A stretch of DNA of 28,344 bases, taken from contig JBHJGO010000111.1 in NCBI GenBank assembly GCA_050331715.1, positions 1-28,344 of the forward strand, given 5' to 3'. Below, one piece after another: positions 1-7,296 of this stretch. How positions within the stretch are numbered: the first letter of the stretch is position 1; each line of letters begins with the position of its first letter. The DNA is from JBHJGO01 sp050331715 (GTDB lineage: Bacteria; Cyanobacteriota; Cyanobacteriia; Cyanobacteriales; Microcoleaceae). The notes beneath the pieces were generated by a model. That model saw only the letters and a list, made by a program, of their open reading frames with translations, did no database searches and had not been told where the DNA came from. The position numbers and the translations under genes are program-made.

Positions 1-2
1 GT

Positions 3-992
3 GGAAAGATTGGCCTGTTCGGTGGTGCGGGTGTGGGTAAGACGGTGATCATCATGGAGCGGATCAATAATATTGCTTAGGCGCTTGGTGGGGTGTCGGT
101 GTTTGCAGGAGTGGGAGAGCGGACTCGTGAGGGTAACGACCTCTACGCTGAAATGACTGAATCCAAGGTAATCAACCCAGAAAACTTGTCAGAGTCTAAG
201 GTGGCTTTGGTTTACGGTCAGATGAATGAGCCCCCTGGAGCCAGAATGCGTGTGGGTCTGTCTGCTTTGACCATGGCGGAATATTTCCGAGATGTGAGTA
301 AGCAGGACGTATTGCTCTTTGTTGACAATATCTTCCGATTTGTACAGGCTGGTTCTGAGGTGTCTGCACTGTTGGGTCGGATGCCCTCTGCGGTAGGATA
401 TCAACCCACCCTGGCCACTGACATGGGTGGACTTCAGGAGCGAATTACGTCCACTAATGAAGGTTCCATCACTTCTATTCAGGCGGTTTATGTGCCTGCG
501 GATGACTTGACTGACCCGGCACCAGCAACCACGTTTGCTCACCTGGATGCAACAACCGTACTGTCTCGTGCATTGGCCTCCAAGGGAATTTATCCTGCGG
601 TTGACCCGCTGAACTCTACTTCTACAATGTTGCAGCCTAGCGTTGTTGGAGAGGATCACTACGGTATTGCCCGTCAGGTTCAGTCCACTCTTCAGCGTTA
701 CAAGGAGTTGCAGGATATTATTGCGATTCTGGGCCTGGATGAATTGTCTGAAGATGACCGTTTGACGGTGGCTCGCGCTCGTAAGATTGAGAAATTCTTG
801 TCTCAGCCTTTCTTTGTTGCAGAAATCTTCACCGGAGCGCCCGGTCAGTATGTCACTCTAGATGAGACTATCAAGGGATTCAAGATGATTCTGGGGGGAG
901 AATTGGATGACCTTCCAGAAGGTGCTTTCTACATGGCAGGCAGTATCGATCAGGTACTTGCTAAAGCTGAGAAGATAAAAGCAGAGTCCTAG
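3..992 (+). CDS. atpB: F1 ATP synthase beta subunit, 5'-truncated, with an in-frame TAG
   Basis: Catalytic beta subunit of the thylakoid F1Fo ATP synthase. The frame opens at the window edge with the Walker A motif GGAGVGKT (bases 21-44), followed by the Walker B strand LLFVDN and a DELSEDD version of the DELSEED loop that contacts the epsilon subunit. The C-terminus is intact and ends in TAG at 990-992. In the same frame a TAG lies at 78-80, exactly where the family has Lys in NNIAKAHGG. The neighbouring codons also give residues the family does not normally have (MER for MEL, GCG-CTT for the usual Ala-His). Because atpB is essential and the changes cluster at the edge, I read them as sequence errors. 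The first in-frame start after the TAG (GTG at 93) would lose the P-loop and is not a sensible start. The identification is certain; the stop codon is the doubtful part. atpC follows, as in other cyanobacteria. Confidence 0.95.
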
Positions 993-1241
993 GAACTGAG
1001 AATTGTTAGGTTGGGTTTCGCCAGTTCAGTTGCCCAACCTGCAAGGCTCTCTCTGCAAAACTTGACCAACCTGTAATCGATGAGAATCCTGGCCCTGCAG
1101 GGGGAAGAGTATGTCGATAGGATTCTCTGGGAATATTGGGTTTCGCAAGCCCAACTTTAACTTGTGAGTTTGCCCTCCCTGCTACAGTCAAGGAGCCAGA
1201 ACTCAACCACTATCTATCTCTCATTGCATTTAATTAAATTT
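993..1241. other. atpB-atpC spacer with hairpins and a repeated decamer
   Basis: A 249-base spacer inside the atpB-atpC unit. TTGGGTTTCG occurs at 1011-1020 and again at 1136-1145, and each copy can fold back on a nearby CCCAA (1033-1037 and 1150-1154). A separate inverted repeat pairs GAGAATCCT (1082-1090) with AGGATTCTC (1119-1127), enclosing the palindrome CCCTGCAGGG (1093-1102). No credible gene is present. The structure may mark an mRNA processing or stability element, but this is inference. Confidence 0.5.
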
Positions 1242-1661
1242 ATGGTACTCAATGTTCGAGTCATTGCTCCCAATAGAACCATTTGGGATGACGAAGCAGA
1301 GGAAGTGATTCTGCCCAGCACAACCGGGCAACTTGGAATTCTAAGTGGCCACGCTCCAATGATGACGGCCCTTGATACAGGCGTTATGCAAGTTCGCAAG
1401 ACTGGAAATGATAGTAGCTGGGTTCCCATTGTTCTATTTGGTGGGTTTGCCGAGATTGATGAAAACGAAATTACTGTTCTGGTGAATGGGGCAGAATCTG
1501 CGGAAGGCATTGATCTGGAAACTGCGAGAGCGGAATACGATGCTGCTCAAAGTAAGTTCATGACATCCGATGATTCCACACCCAGCCAGGATCAGATCAA
1601 GGCTAAGAATGAGCTAAAGCGCGCAAGAGCTCGGTTTCAAGCAGCCGGCGGCATGTCGTAA
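1242..1661 (+). CDS. atpC: F1 ATP synthase epsilon subunit
   Basis: Epsilon subunit of F1 (called atpE in chloroplasts), which sits on the central stalk and regulates ATP hydrolysis. From ATG 1242 it is 139 residues, the usual cyanobacterial length. The N-terminal beta-sandwich begins MVLNVRVIAPNRTIWDD and contains the family signature PSTTGQLGILSGHAP. The C-terminal part is an Ala/Glu/Lys-rich helical hairpin (about residues 90-139). A longer frame with a GTG start at 1164 adds 26 residues with no resemblance to the family, so ATG 1242 is chosen. It lies 249 bases after atpB and is presumably cotranscribed with it. Confidence 0.95.
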   Translation: MVLNVRVIAPNRTIWDDEAEEVILPSTTGQLGILSGHAPMMTALDTGVMQVRKTGNDSSWVPIVLFGGFAEIDENEITVLVNGAESAEGIDLETARAEYDAAQSKFMTSDDSTPSQDQIKAKNELKRARARFQAAGGMS

Positions 1662-1694
1662 CGGTTTTGTCAAACTGCATAACGCTTCTCATCC

Positions 1695-1756
1695 ATTGGG
1701 TTTCCTGAAGTCACGCCCGTAGGCACGACGCTTGAGTTTGTGAAACCCAATTTCAC
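1695..1756 (+). other. Mutually exclusive stem-loops after atpC
   Basis: ATTGGGTTTC (1695-1704) is perfectly complementary to GAAACCCAAT (1742-1751), giving a 10-bp stem around a 37-base loop. The same right arm takes part in a second, local hairpin, GTGAAA-CCCAA-TTTCAC (1740-1756). Both cannot form at once. The left arm is a third copy of the TTGGGTTTC element found in the atpB-atpC spacer. There is no T-tract, so a classical intrinsic terminator is unlikely. It may be an RNA 3'-end or a small regulatory fold between atpC and the downstream ATPase gene. Confidence 0.45.
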
Positions 1757-1789
1757 CTGAACTGGTACAAAATAATCAAAATCCGGTGA

Positions 1790-2920
1790 ATGCCCCGCAA
1801 GACTCGTCAATCTTCTACCCCGGCGGAAACTAAGTCAGAGACTCAATCGATACAGCGGCCAGCTGCCGAGTTGCTCTATGCCGCAGAACTTAAGCAACTT
1901 AGTGAGCAGGACGGCGATGCGCCCCGTCCTGCCGGGTGGGGTTTGACTCCCCAGTCCGTTTTGAAATTTGTTCTGGGAGATCAAGCTCTGAGGATTAGGC
2001 CTAAATTCGTTGGTCGCCGCAGTTTTCTGGAGCGATGTATTGTTGCGCTGGCCACGAATCGAGGATTAATGCTGATCGGAGAACCCGGAACTGCCAAGAG
2101 CTATCTGAGTGAATTATTAGCAGCAGCCATTAGCCAGGACTCAACCCTCACGATTCAGGGCAGTGCAGGAACAACTGAGGATAATATCAAATATTCCTGG
2201 AATTATGCGCTTTTATTGGCAGAAGGGCCAAGCGATCGCGCCCTTGTTCCTGCTCCGCTTTATCGGGGCATGAAAGCAGGTCAATTGGTGCGATTTGAAG
2301 AGATTACCCGTTGTCCTCTAGAAATTCAGGATACGTTGTTATCCATTCTGAGCGATCGCGTTATGTCGATTCCAGAGTTGCCTGGTGAATCCCGCACGCT
2401 CTACGCCCGTTCTGGGTTTAATATTATTGCCACAGCCAACACTCGCGACCGGGGCGTGAATGAGATGAGTGCGGCCCTGAAACGTCGGCTGAATTTTGAA
2501 ACCGTACACCCGATTGCCGATATTCGTCAGGAAATGGAATTGGTACAGCGGGAAACAGAGCAACTTCTGACCCAAGCAGAAATTCCAGTGACTCTCCAGC
2601 CAGAATTAACGGAGATTTTGGTGACAACCTTCCATGAACTACGGCAGGGAAAAACTGCTGAGGGAAAAGCATTGGAATCCTTAAGCACTGTTATGAGTAC
2701 GGCGGAGGCAGTTTCCGTCGGCTATGCAGCGGGCATCCATGCCTACTACTACAACGATGGCAAAATCACCCCGGAACACCTGGTGCAGAGTTTAAAGGGA
2801 TCTGTCCTCAAGGATGCTGCCGAGGATCTAAAAAAGCTAGACCACTACTTCAACCATGTAGTGAAGAGCCGTAAGGCCTCAAGCTGGCAATCATTCTATG
2901 CAGCTAGAAAACATCTATAG
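1790..2920 (+). CDS. MoxR/YehL-type AAA+ ATPase
   Basis: A 376-residue AAA+ ATPase of the MoxR group, closest by recalled motifs to the E. coli YehL family. Visible parts: Walker A GEPGTAKS (residues 97-104), a family-specific block QGSAGTTEDNIKYSWNYA (123-140), Walker B QLVRFEEI (165-172), sensor 1 ATANTRDRGVNEM (214-226) and arginine-finger region LKRRL (230-234). The first 60 residues are polar and probably flexible. Members of this family are normally encoded beside a SWIM zinc-finger protein and a von Willebrand A protein and are thought to remodel metal- or VWA-containing complexes; their substrate is unknown. Here the SWIM partner is at 12572-14740 and no VWA gene is visible. The start ATG 1790 has only a weak GGTGA upstream. 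It converges on the Crp/Fnr gene with 28 bases between their stops. Confidence 0.85.
   Translation: MPRKTRQSSTPAETKSETQSIQRPAAELLYAAELKQLSEQDGDAPRPAGWGLTPQSVLKFVLGDQALRIRPKFVGRRSFLERCIVALATNRGLMLIGEPGTAKSYLSELLAAAISQDSTLTIQGSAGTTEDNIKYSWNYALLLAEGPSDRALVPAPLYRGMKAGQLVRFEEITRCPLEIQDTLLSILSDRVMSIPELPGESRTLYARSGFNIIATANTRDRGVNEMSAALKRRLNFETVHPIADIRQEMELVQRETEQLLTQAEIPVTLQPELTEILVTTFHELRQGKTAEGKALESLSTVMSTAEAVSVGYAAGIHAYYYNDGKITPEHLVQSLKGSVLKDAAEDLKKLDHYFNHVVKSRKASSWQSFYAARKHL
2232..2239. repeat. HIP1 octamer, first of nine in the window
   Basis: The palindrome GCGATCGC (HIP1, highly iterated palindrome of cyanobacteria) occurs at 2232, 2352, 10394, 13449, 16134, 18080, 20113, 21737 and 27530 (start positions). 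All but none lie in genes: every copy falls inside a coding region. Random sequence of this length would give less than one copy. Confidence 0.95.
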
Positions 2921-2948
2921 AGGCATTGGAAGGCTGTATCCAGCGTCT

Positions 2949-3515
2949 CTACAGATCATCGGATTTCAAAATAATCGAATGCCGACAGGGTCGTAGAATA
3001 ACGCCCCTTGTCTCCAGTCGCTGCATCATGCGTGTCACACTCACCCGTGTAGTACCGATGACGTCGGAGATTTCCAGATGAGTGAGCCTCAAGTTGATCA
3101 ATCGTCCGGTCTCGGTCACCTGACCAAATTTCCGACCGAGCCACTGGAGAAAATTCAACAGGCGTTGATCGGTACTCTGAATCTGAACGATGCTGTGGAG
3201 TTCTTGGGCCTGTTGGGTGCAGGACAGAATCGCTGTCAACTCCTCTGACCACTGCTGAGGTGGGACTGGCTGAGCTGAAACGGTTGTCAAACACTCAATT
3301 TGATAGGGATCAAGTCGCGTTAGGGGTTGACCTACAATGTCTCCCTCGCCCCAGTACCCTAGGCTGATCAGGATACCATCCTCGCTCCACGTTAGGGTGC
3401 GAACAACCCCCTGCTGAATTTTCCAGATCGTATCAGGCCACAGCGGAACTAGCTCACGACGACCGAAGCTATGCGAACCCTGATTTGGCAGTAGAACCAA
3501 GTTAGAAGCTGTCAC
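2949..3515 (-). CDS. Crp/Fnr-family transcriptional regulator
   Basis: A short (188-residue) regulator of the Crp/Fnr family. Residues about 25-85 look like a reduced cyclic-nucleotide-type beta-barrel (segment GYWGEGDIVG). The C-terminal winged helix is clear, with the recognition region LTHLEISDVIGTTRVSVTRM (144-163) that matches the Fnr/NtcA style. The N-terminus is shorter than in NtcA, and no Fnr-type cysteine cluster is present, so an iron-sulfur sensor is unlikely. The effector is unknown. The GTG at 3515 is the first possible start: an in-frame TAA lies eight codons upstream and the only purine-rich stretch touches the start, so the exact N-terminus is uncertain. It is transcribed away from the purine permease with 125 bases between them, which makes that gene a plausible target. 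Confidence 0.8.
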   Translation of the reverse strand: MTASNLVLLPNQGSHSFGRRELVPLWPDTIWKIQQGVVRTLTWSEDGILISLGYWGEGDIVGQPLTRLDPYQIECLTTVSAQPVPPQQWSEELTAILSCTQQAQELHSIVQIQSTDQRLLNFLQWLGRKFGQVTETGRLINLRLTHLEISDVIGTTRVSVTRMMQRLETRGVILRPCRHSIILKSDDL

Positions 3516-3640
3516 CTTTAAAAAGCTATAGAATCTTTACTCAAGACATTAAGGCACACAGGTTAATTTTGGGTTTAGCCCAGGTTAAGCTTTCAAGTTC
3601 ACTATTCGAATAATGTTGATCCCATTAGAAAAAAATAACC

Positions 3641-5095
3641 ATGCAACCTAACCAGAAACGTTCTACTTCTCACTCAAGTTCTAGTCTAGAATCTGCCAAA
3701 AATGGTACAAACCCCTATTACTACAGTGGATGGCAAGCTACTGTTGCTAACTATTTTAAATTTGATGTTTTGGATACCAATTTCCGGACAGAAATCCTGG
3801 CGGGGATTACTACCTTTATGACCATGGCCTACATTCTAGTGGTGAATCCTTTGGTATTATCCGATGCAATTTTCCTGAATCAACCTCGTGACTTATTCTC
3901 AGAGTTGGTCGTGGCAACGGGTGTTTCTGCTGCGATTGGTACTTTTATTATGGCAGTGTATGCCAACTATCCCTTTGCCCAGGCTCCTGGAATGGGATTG
4001 AATGCTTTTTTTGCCTATACCGTGGTTCTAAGTCTGGGGATTGACTGGCGGCTGGCCCTGACAGCAGTATTTTTTGAAGGACTAATTTTTATTGGTTTGA
4101 CGTTGACGGATATTCGTCGAAAAATGATTGCGGCCATTCCATTTTCCTTGAAGAATGCTCTATCAGCAGGGATTGGTTTATTTATGGCCTACATTGGTTT
4201 ATCTGGTGATCCCAGTGATGGCGGGGCAGGAATTATTGTGGCCGATGAAGTGACAAAAACGGCTTTTGGCAGCTTGAGAGAATCCACAACTTTAGTTGCA
4301 ATTGTTGGATTTTTGATCACAGCGGCTTTTGTGGTTCGTCAGGTGAAAGGGGCATTACTGTGGGGGATTTTTGCGACAGCACTGCTAGGCTGGATTACGG
4401 GAGTGACGGCGTGGCCAGAGGGTCTGTTTCAAGTTCCTGAATTTCCCAGCCATTTATTCGGTCAGGCGATTCGAGGAGCAGAACAAATTAATGCTAGTAA
4501 TCTGATTGACTTAGTCACAGTTATACTCGTTTTTCTATTCGTTGATATTTTTGATACGCTAGGTTCCCTCACGGGGGTGGCCATGAAAGCAGGCTTTATT
4601 GATGACAGGGGAGAGTTACCCCGGGTCAATCAAGCCCTGATGGCGGATGCTGTCGCAACAACCTCTGGCGCAATTCTAGGCACCTCCAGTGTCACCAGCT
4701 ATGTGGAATCTGCGGCGGGCGTGATGCAGGGGGGACGAACAGGCTTTGCTTCAGTTATAACGGCAGGGCTATTCGTAGGCTCAATGTTGTTCATTCCCTT
4801 GTTTCAGGCGATCCCGTTCTATGCCACGATGCCGACGCTGGTTATCGTTGGAGTACTGATGATGGCGAATGTTGTTCATATTAACTGGCAGGATCTGGGA
4901 GAAGCGATTCCAGCATTTTTGACTATTTTTATGATTCCTCTGACCTACTCGATTGCAGAGGGGCTATCGGTTGGATTCATTGTTTATCCATTGGTCAAAT
5001 CTTTTCAGGGAAAGGGGCACGAGGTTTCTGTGGCAACCTGGATTCTGGCGGCTTTTTTCGTTGCCCGCTTTCTGTTTATGACTCTGCGATTCTGA
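3641..5095 (+). CDS. NCS2-family (AzgA-like) purine permease
   Basis: A 484-residue polytopic inner-membrane protein of the NCS2/AzgA group, which imports adenine, guanine or hypoxanthine with protons. Signature segments include FRTEILAGITTFMTMAYIL (residues 50-68), the conserved block AQAPGMGLNAFFAY (113-126), and VDIFDTLGSLTGV later in the protein, all typical of this branch rather than of the uracil or xanthine permeases. Hydrophobic stretches fit 12-14 membrane segments. Length is close to the family norm. No Shine-Dalgarno stands out before ATG 3641. The divergent Crp/Fnr gene may control it. The exact purine specificity cannot be read from the sequence. Confidence 0.9.
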   Translation: MQPNQKRSTSHSSSSLESAKNGTNPYYYSGWQATVANYFKFDVLDTNFRTEILAGITTFMTMAYILVVNPLVLSDAIFLNQPRDLFSELVVATGVSAAIGTFIMAVYANYPFAQAPGMGLNAFFAYTVVLSLGIDWRLALTAVFFEGLIFIGLTLTDIRRKMIAAIPFSLKNALSAGIGLFMAYIGLSGDPSDGGAGIIVADEVTKTAFGSLRESTTLVAIVGFLITAAFVVRQVKGALLWGIFATALLGWITGVTAWPEGLFQVPEFPSHLFGQAIRGAEQINASNLIDLVTVILVFLFVDIFDTLGSLTGVAMKAGFIDDRGELPRVNQALMADAVATTSGAILGTSSVTSYVESAAGVMQGGRTGFASVITAGLFVGSMLFIPLFQAIPFYATMPTLVIVGVLMMANVVHINWQDLGEAIPAFLTIFMIPLTYSIAEGLSVGFIVYPLVKSFQGKGHEVSVATWILAAFFVARFLFMTLRF

Positions 5096-5184
5096 TCCTG
5101 CGATCTCAGACAAATGTTCACAGTTAACGACGTTTGGGAAACTGTAGCGTAAAATTGACTCAACAATTGTCATGCTTAGCAGAG

Positions 5185-5964
5185 ATGTCTCAGACCCAAA
5201 CGGAAACGAACCAGGCCAAGAAGTTTACAGGTGATACGGTGATTGTCGCAACCGATGTCCACAAGTGGTACGGCAATCAATTCCACGTTCTTAAAGGGGT
5301 AAGCCTGGAAGTTGAACGGGGAGAAGTTGTGGTGATCATGGGGCCAAGTGGTTCTGGAAAGTCAACTTTTATCCGTACCTTCAATGCCCTAGAGGAGTTT
5401 CAGAAAGGCAGTATTGTCATTGATGGCATCAACCTCTCCCACGATCTGCGAAATATTGAAGAGGTTCGGCGCGAGGTGGGCATGGTATTCCAGCAATTTA
5501 ACCTGTTTCCCCATTTGACCATCCTGCAAAACGTCACTCTAGCGCCAATCTGGGTTCGCCGGAAGCCAAAAGCTGAGGCGGAAGCAACTGCACTTCAACT
5601 CCTGGAACGGGTGGGAATTCTAGAGCAAGCTAAGAAATTTCCGGGTCAACTCTCAGGCGGACAACAACAGCGTGCGGCCATTGCCCGTGCTCTGGCGATG
5701 CAGCCTAAGATCATGTTATTCGATGAACCGACCTCGGCGCTTGATCCAGAAATGGTACGAGAGGTTTTGGATGTCATGCGAACCTTGGCAGGTCAGGGAA
5801 TGACGATGGTCTGTGTGACCCACGAAGTCGGGTTTGCCCGTGAGGTAGCAGATAGAGTTGTGTTGATGGCTGATGGCCTGCTGGTAGAAAGAGCAACGCC
5901 AGAGGAATTTTTCAACCACCCTCAAGAAGATCGGACGAAGCAGTTTCTATCTCAGATTTTGTAG
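5185..5964 (+). CDS. Polar amino-acid ABC transporter ATP-binding protein
   Basis: ATPase subunit of a polar amino-acid importer (GlnQ/BgtA type), 259 residues from ATG 5185. In order: Walker A GPSGSGKST, Q-loop VFQQFNLFPH, ABC signature LSGGQQQR, Walker B IMLFDEPTSALD, and H-loop VTHEVGF. An upstream TTG at 5134 would add 17 residues unlike the family, so ATG is preferred. Cyanobacterial homologues such as BgtA energise the N-II (NatFGH) and Bgt uptake systems for Gln, Glu and basic amino acids. No permease or binding protein lies nearby, so this ATPase probably serves components encoded elsewhere. It starts 89 bases after the purine permease. Confidence 0.92.
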   Translation: MSQTQTETNQAKKFTGDTVIVATDVHKWYGNQFHVLKGVSLEVERGEVVVIMGPSGSGKSTFIRTFNALEEFQKGSIVIDGINLSHDLRNIEEVRREVGMVFQQFNLFPHLTILQNVTLAPIWVRRKPKAEAEATALQLLERVGILEQAKKFPGQLSGGQQQRAAIARALAMQPKIMLFDEPTSALDPEMVREVLDVMRTLAGQGMTMVCVTHEVGFAREVADRVVLMADGLLVERATPEEFFNHPQEDRTKQFLSQIL

Positions 5965-6267
5965 GGGGCAGGTTTGTAGGAGCAGGCTTGTAGGTTAAGG
6001 TTGCCGCTGCCGAACGTAACAAGTAGACAATTAATGATGTCAGTGATGATCAGTAACGAGCAATTTCGATTCGGTGCGGCTTGTTGAGTCGTACTTCTGA
6101 GTTGTACTGTTAATTACACTTGGCTGGACAGAAATTAAAGAACCAGACACTTTCCAAAAAAACTGTTATCCAGTTTACAATTTTAAATATCTTATGACTC
6201 CTAGCCATCGCCTTACCATCGCTTTTCATAAAGAAAACCAATTAGTTTAGCTGACCTATCCCGATTC
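5965..6267. other. Intergenic region before trmL
   Basis: About 300 bases without a credible gene. Just after the ABC gene lies an imperfect tandem repeat of about 13 bases (GCAGGTTTGTAGGA then GCAGGCTTGTAGG, 5970-5996). A small A/T-rich hairpin, AAACTG-ttatc-CAGTTT, is at 6160-6176. The remainder is A/T-rich and may contain the trmL promoter, but no clear -35/-10 pair is seen. Confidence 0.4.
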
Positions 6268-6759
6268 ATGCCCCGCATCGTGCTCGTTCATCCTCAGATT
6301 CCACCGAATACCGGCAATATTGCTCGTACGTGTGCAGCCACCCGAACAGAATTGCATCTTGTCTGTCCTCTAGGATTCGGCATTGGTGATCGGGATCTGC
6401 GTCGAGCTGGACTAGATTACTGGCCCTACGTCCCACTCAAGGTTCATCAAAGCTTCGACCACTTTCGCTATTACTGGAAACAATATGGTGGTCGCTGGAT
6501 TGGTTTCAGCGCCCGTGCACAGGCAGACTACTCGAAGCTATCTTATGTTCAAAATGACTGGCTATTATTTGGCAGCGAAACAACTGGATTGCCCCCTGAA
6601 ATTTTGGCAAGCTGTACGGCAACGGTTCGGATTCCAATGATCGAGTCCCGGATTCGGAGCCTTAATCTTTCAGTGAGCGCCACCATTGGATTATTTGAAG
6701 CTCAGAGACAGCTAGAAACTGAGGCGGTATCTATTGGAGTTTGTGATGGCTGGATTTGA
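6268..6759 (+). CDS. trmL: tRNA (cytidine/uridine-34-2'-O)-methyltransferase
   Basis: A 163-residue SPOUT methyltransferase of the TrmL (YibK) family, which 2'-O-methylates the wobble nucleotide of certain tRNA-Leu species using S-adenosylmethionine. The conserved motifs are all present: PPNTGNIARTCAAT (residues 12-25), the FGSETTGLP loop (101-109), and the knot-forming C-terminal block RIPM...RSLNLSVSATIGLFEAQ (121-146). Length is normal and ATG 6268 begins directly at the first beta strand. It appears to be monocistronic, closed by the terminator that overlaps its stop codon. Confidence 0.93.
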   Translation: MPRIVLVHPQIPPNTGNIARTCAATRTELHLVCPLGFGIGDRDLRRAGLDYWPYVPLKVHQSFDHFRYYWKQYGGRWIGFSARAQADYSKLSYVQNDWLLFGSETTGLPPEILASCTATVRIPMIESRIRSLNLSVSATIGLFEAQRQLETEAVSIGVCDGWI

Positions 6760-6781
6760 TAATTTTTCTTTATCATTTTTT
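6757..6781 (+). terminator. Intrinsic terminator overlapping the trmL stop codon
   Basis: TGATAA (6757-6762) and TTATCA (6770-6775) form a 6-bp stem with a 7-base loop, followed by six T residues (6776-6781). The TGA stop of trmL is part of the left arm. The stem is A/T-rich, so it may be inefficient. Confidence 0.55.
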
Positions 6782-7296
6782 CACAACAATCTGGACTGAA
6801 TTGTGGTGCGGGGTTCATCCTCCTTTGCGGTCGAGAACTTAGGCAAAAGCTGCTATCTATCAGACTGTATGTGCTTCTAAGCCTTTAAAGTCAACCCCCT
6901 TAAGTTCAAGAAAGAACCCTGGATTAAACGAGTTTCAGTCTCTCTCAAAGCCTACACACGGTGAATGTCATGCTTGTGCTACCCTCGGGTCTTAGTGTAA
7001 AGTCATCACCTGATGGTTAGATTTCGGGCTTCGCAGTTCTGATGCTCTAGCCAGGTAAGCGGCGTCCTATCACAGTTTTGACAAGCAGTTGATGGGGGTC
7101 GGTTCAATGGATTGACAAGTTGACGTAAGTCTTTATGGCTTGTCGAAATTGGGAAAGCAGGGTAATCTGTCCTAAGTCGAGATTGCCATCTGTGATCTGG
7201 ATCAGTCGAAGGATGTGATCAGCACCACTACTGGTATGATTAGATTCGGCAAGGCTGTTAAGTTAAACCAAGCGCTTCTCCATAGGAGGTCGTTCT
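6782..7296 (+). other. Long leader region of the M23 peptidase gene
   Basis: About 515 bases with no convincing gene. Near the downstream end is a nested inverted repeat: GACAAG (7114-7119) pairs with CTTGTC (7139-7144) and encloses GAC-gtaa-GTC. A TTGACA at 7112-7117 followed 16 bases later by TATGGC is a possible promoter. Such a long leader before a LysM/M23 gene would suit a cis-acting RNA element, but I could not match the region to a known riboswitch consensus. A 23-codon frame from GTG 6803 resembles the start of an ABC ATPase only superficially. Confidence 0.4.
7284..7289 (+). promoter_or_regulatory. Shine-Dalgarno fixing the TTG start of the M23 peptidase
   Basis: AGGAGG, followed by T, ends 7 bases before TTG 7297. 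It is a near-perfect ribosome binding site and the reason for choosing this rare start over the internal ATG at 7357. Confidence 0.8.

Noticed and set aside
78..80. Stop-codon recoding (TAG in atpB, TGA in ycf48) as a genuine biological feature
   Set aside because: Different stop codons, each near a window edge and accompanied by further atypical residues. Terminal TAG and TGA codons are used normally throughout the window.
6803..6874. A 23-codon frame from GTG 6803 reading VRGSSSFAVENLGKSCYLSD, reminiscent of the start of an ABC ATPase
   Set aside because: Only a short superficial match (VENLGKS). No Walker A follows in any frame, and the frame ends at once in TAA.
6782..7296. ydaO (cyclic di-AMP) riboswitch in the M23 leader
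   Set aside because: The gene context fits, but I could not find the expected GGGGGAACC, GGGUGAAUC or CGUCAGCUAACC segments. The stretch AGCCAGGTAAGCGGCGTC near 7051 is too loose to count.
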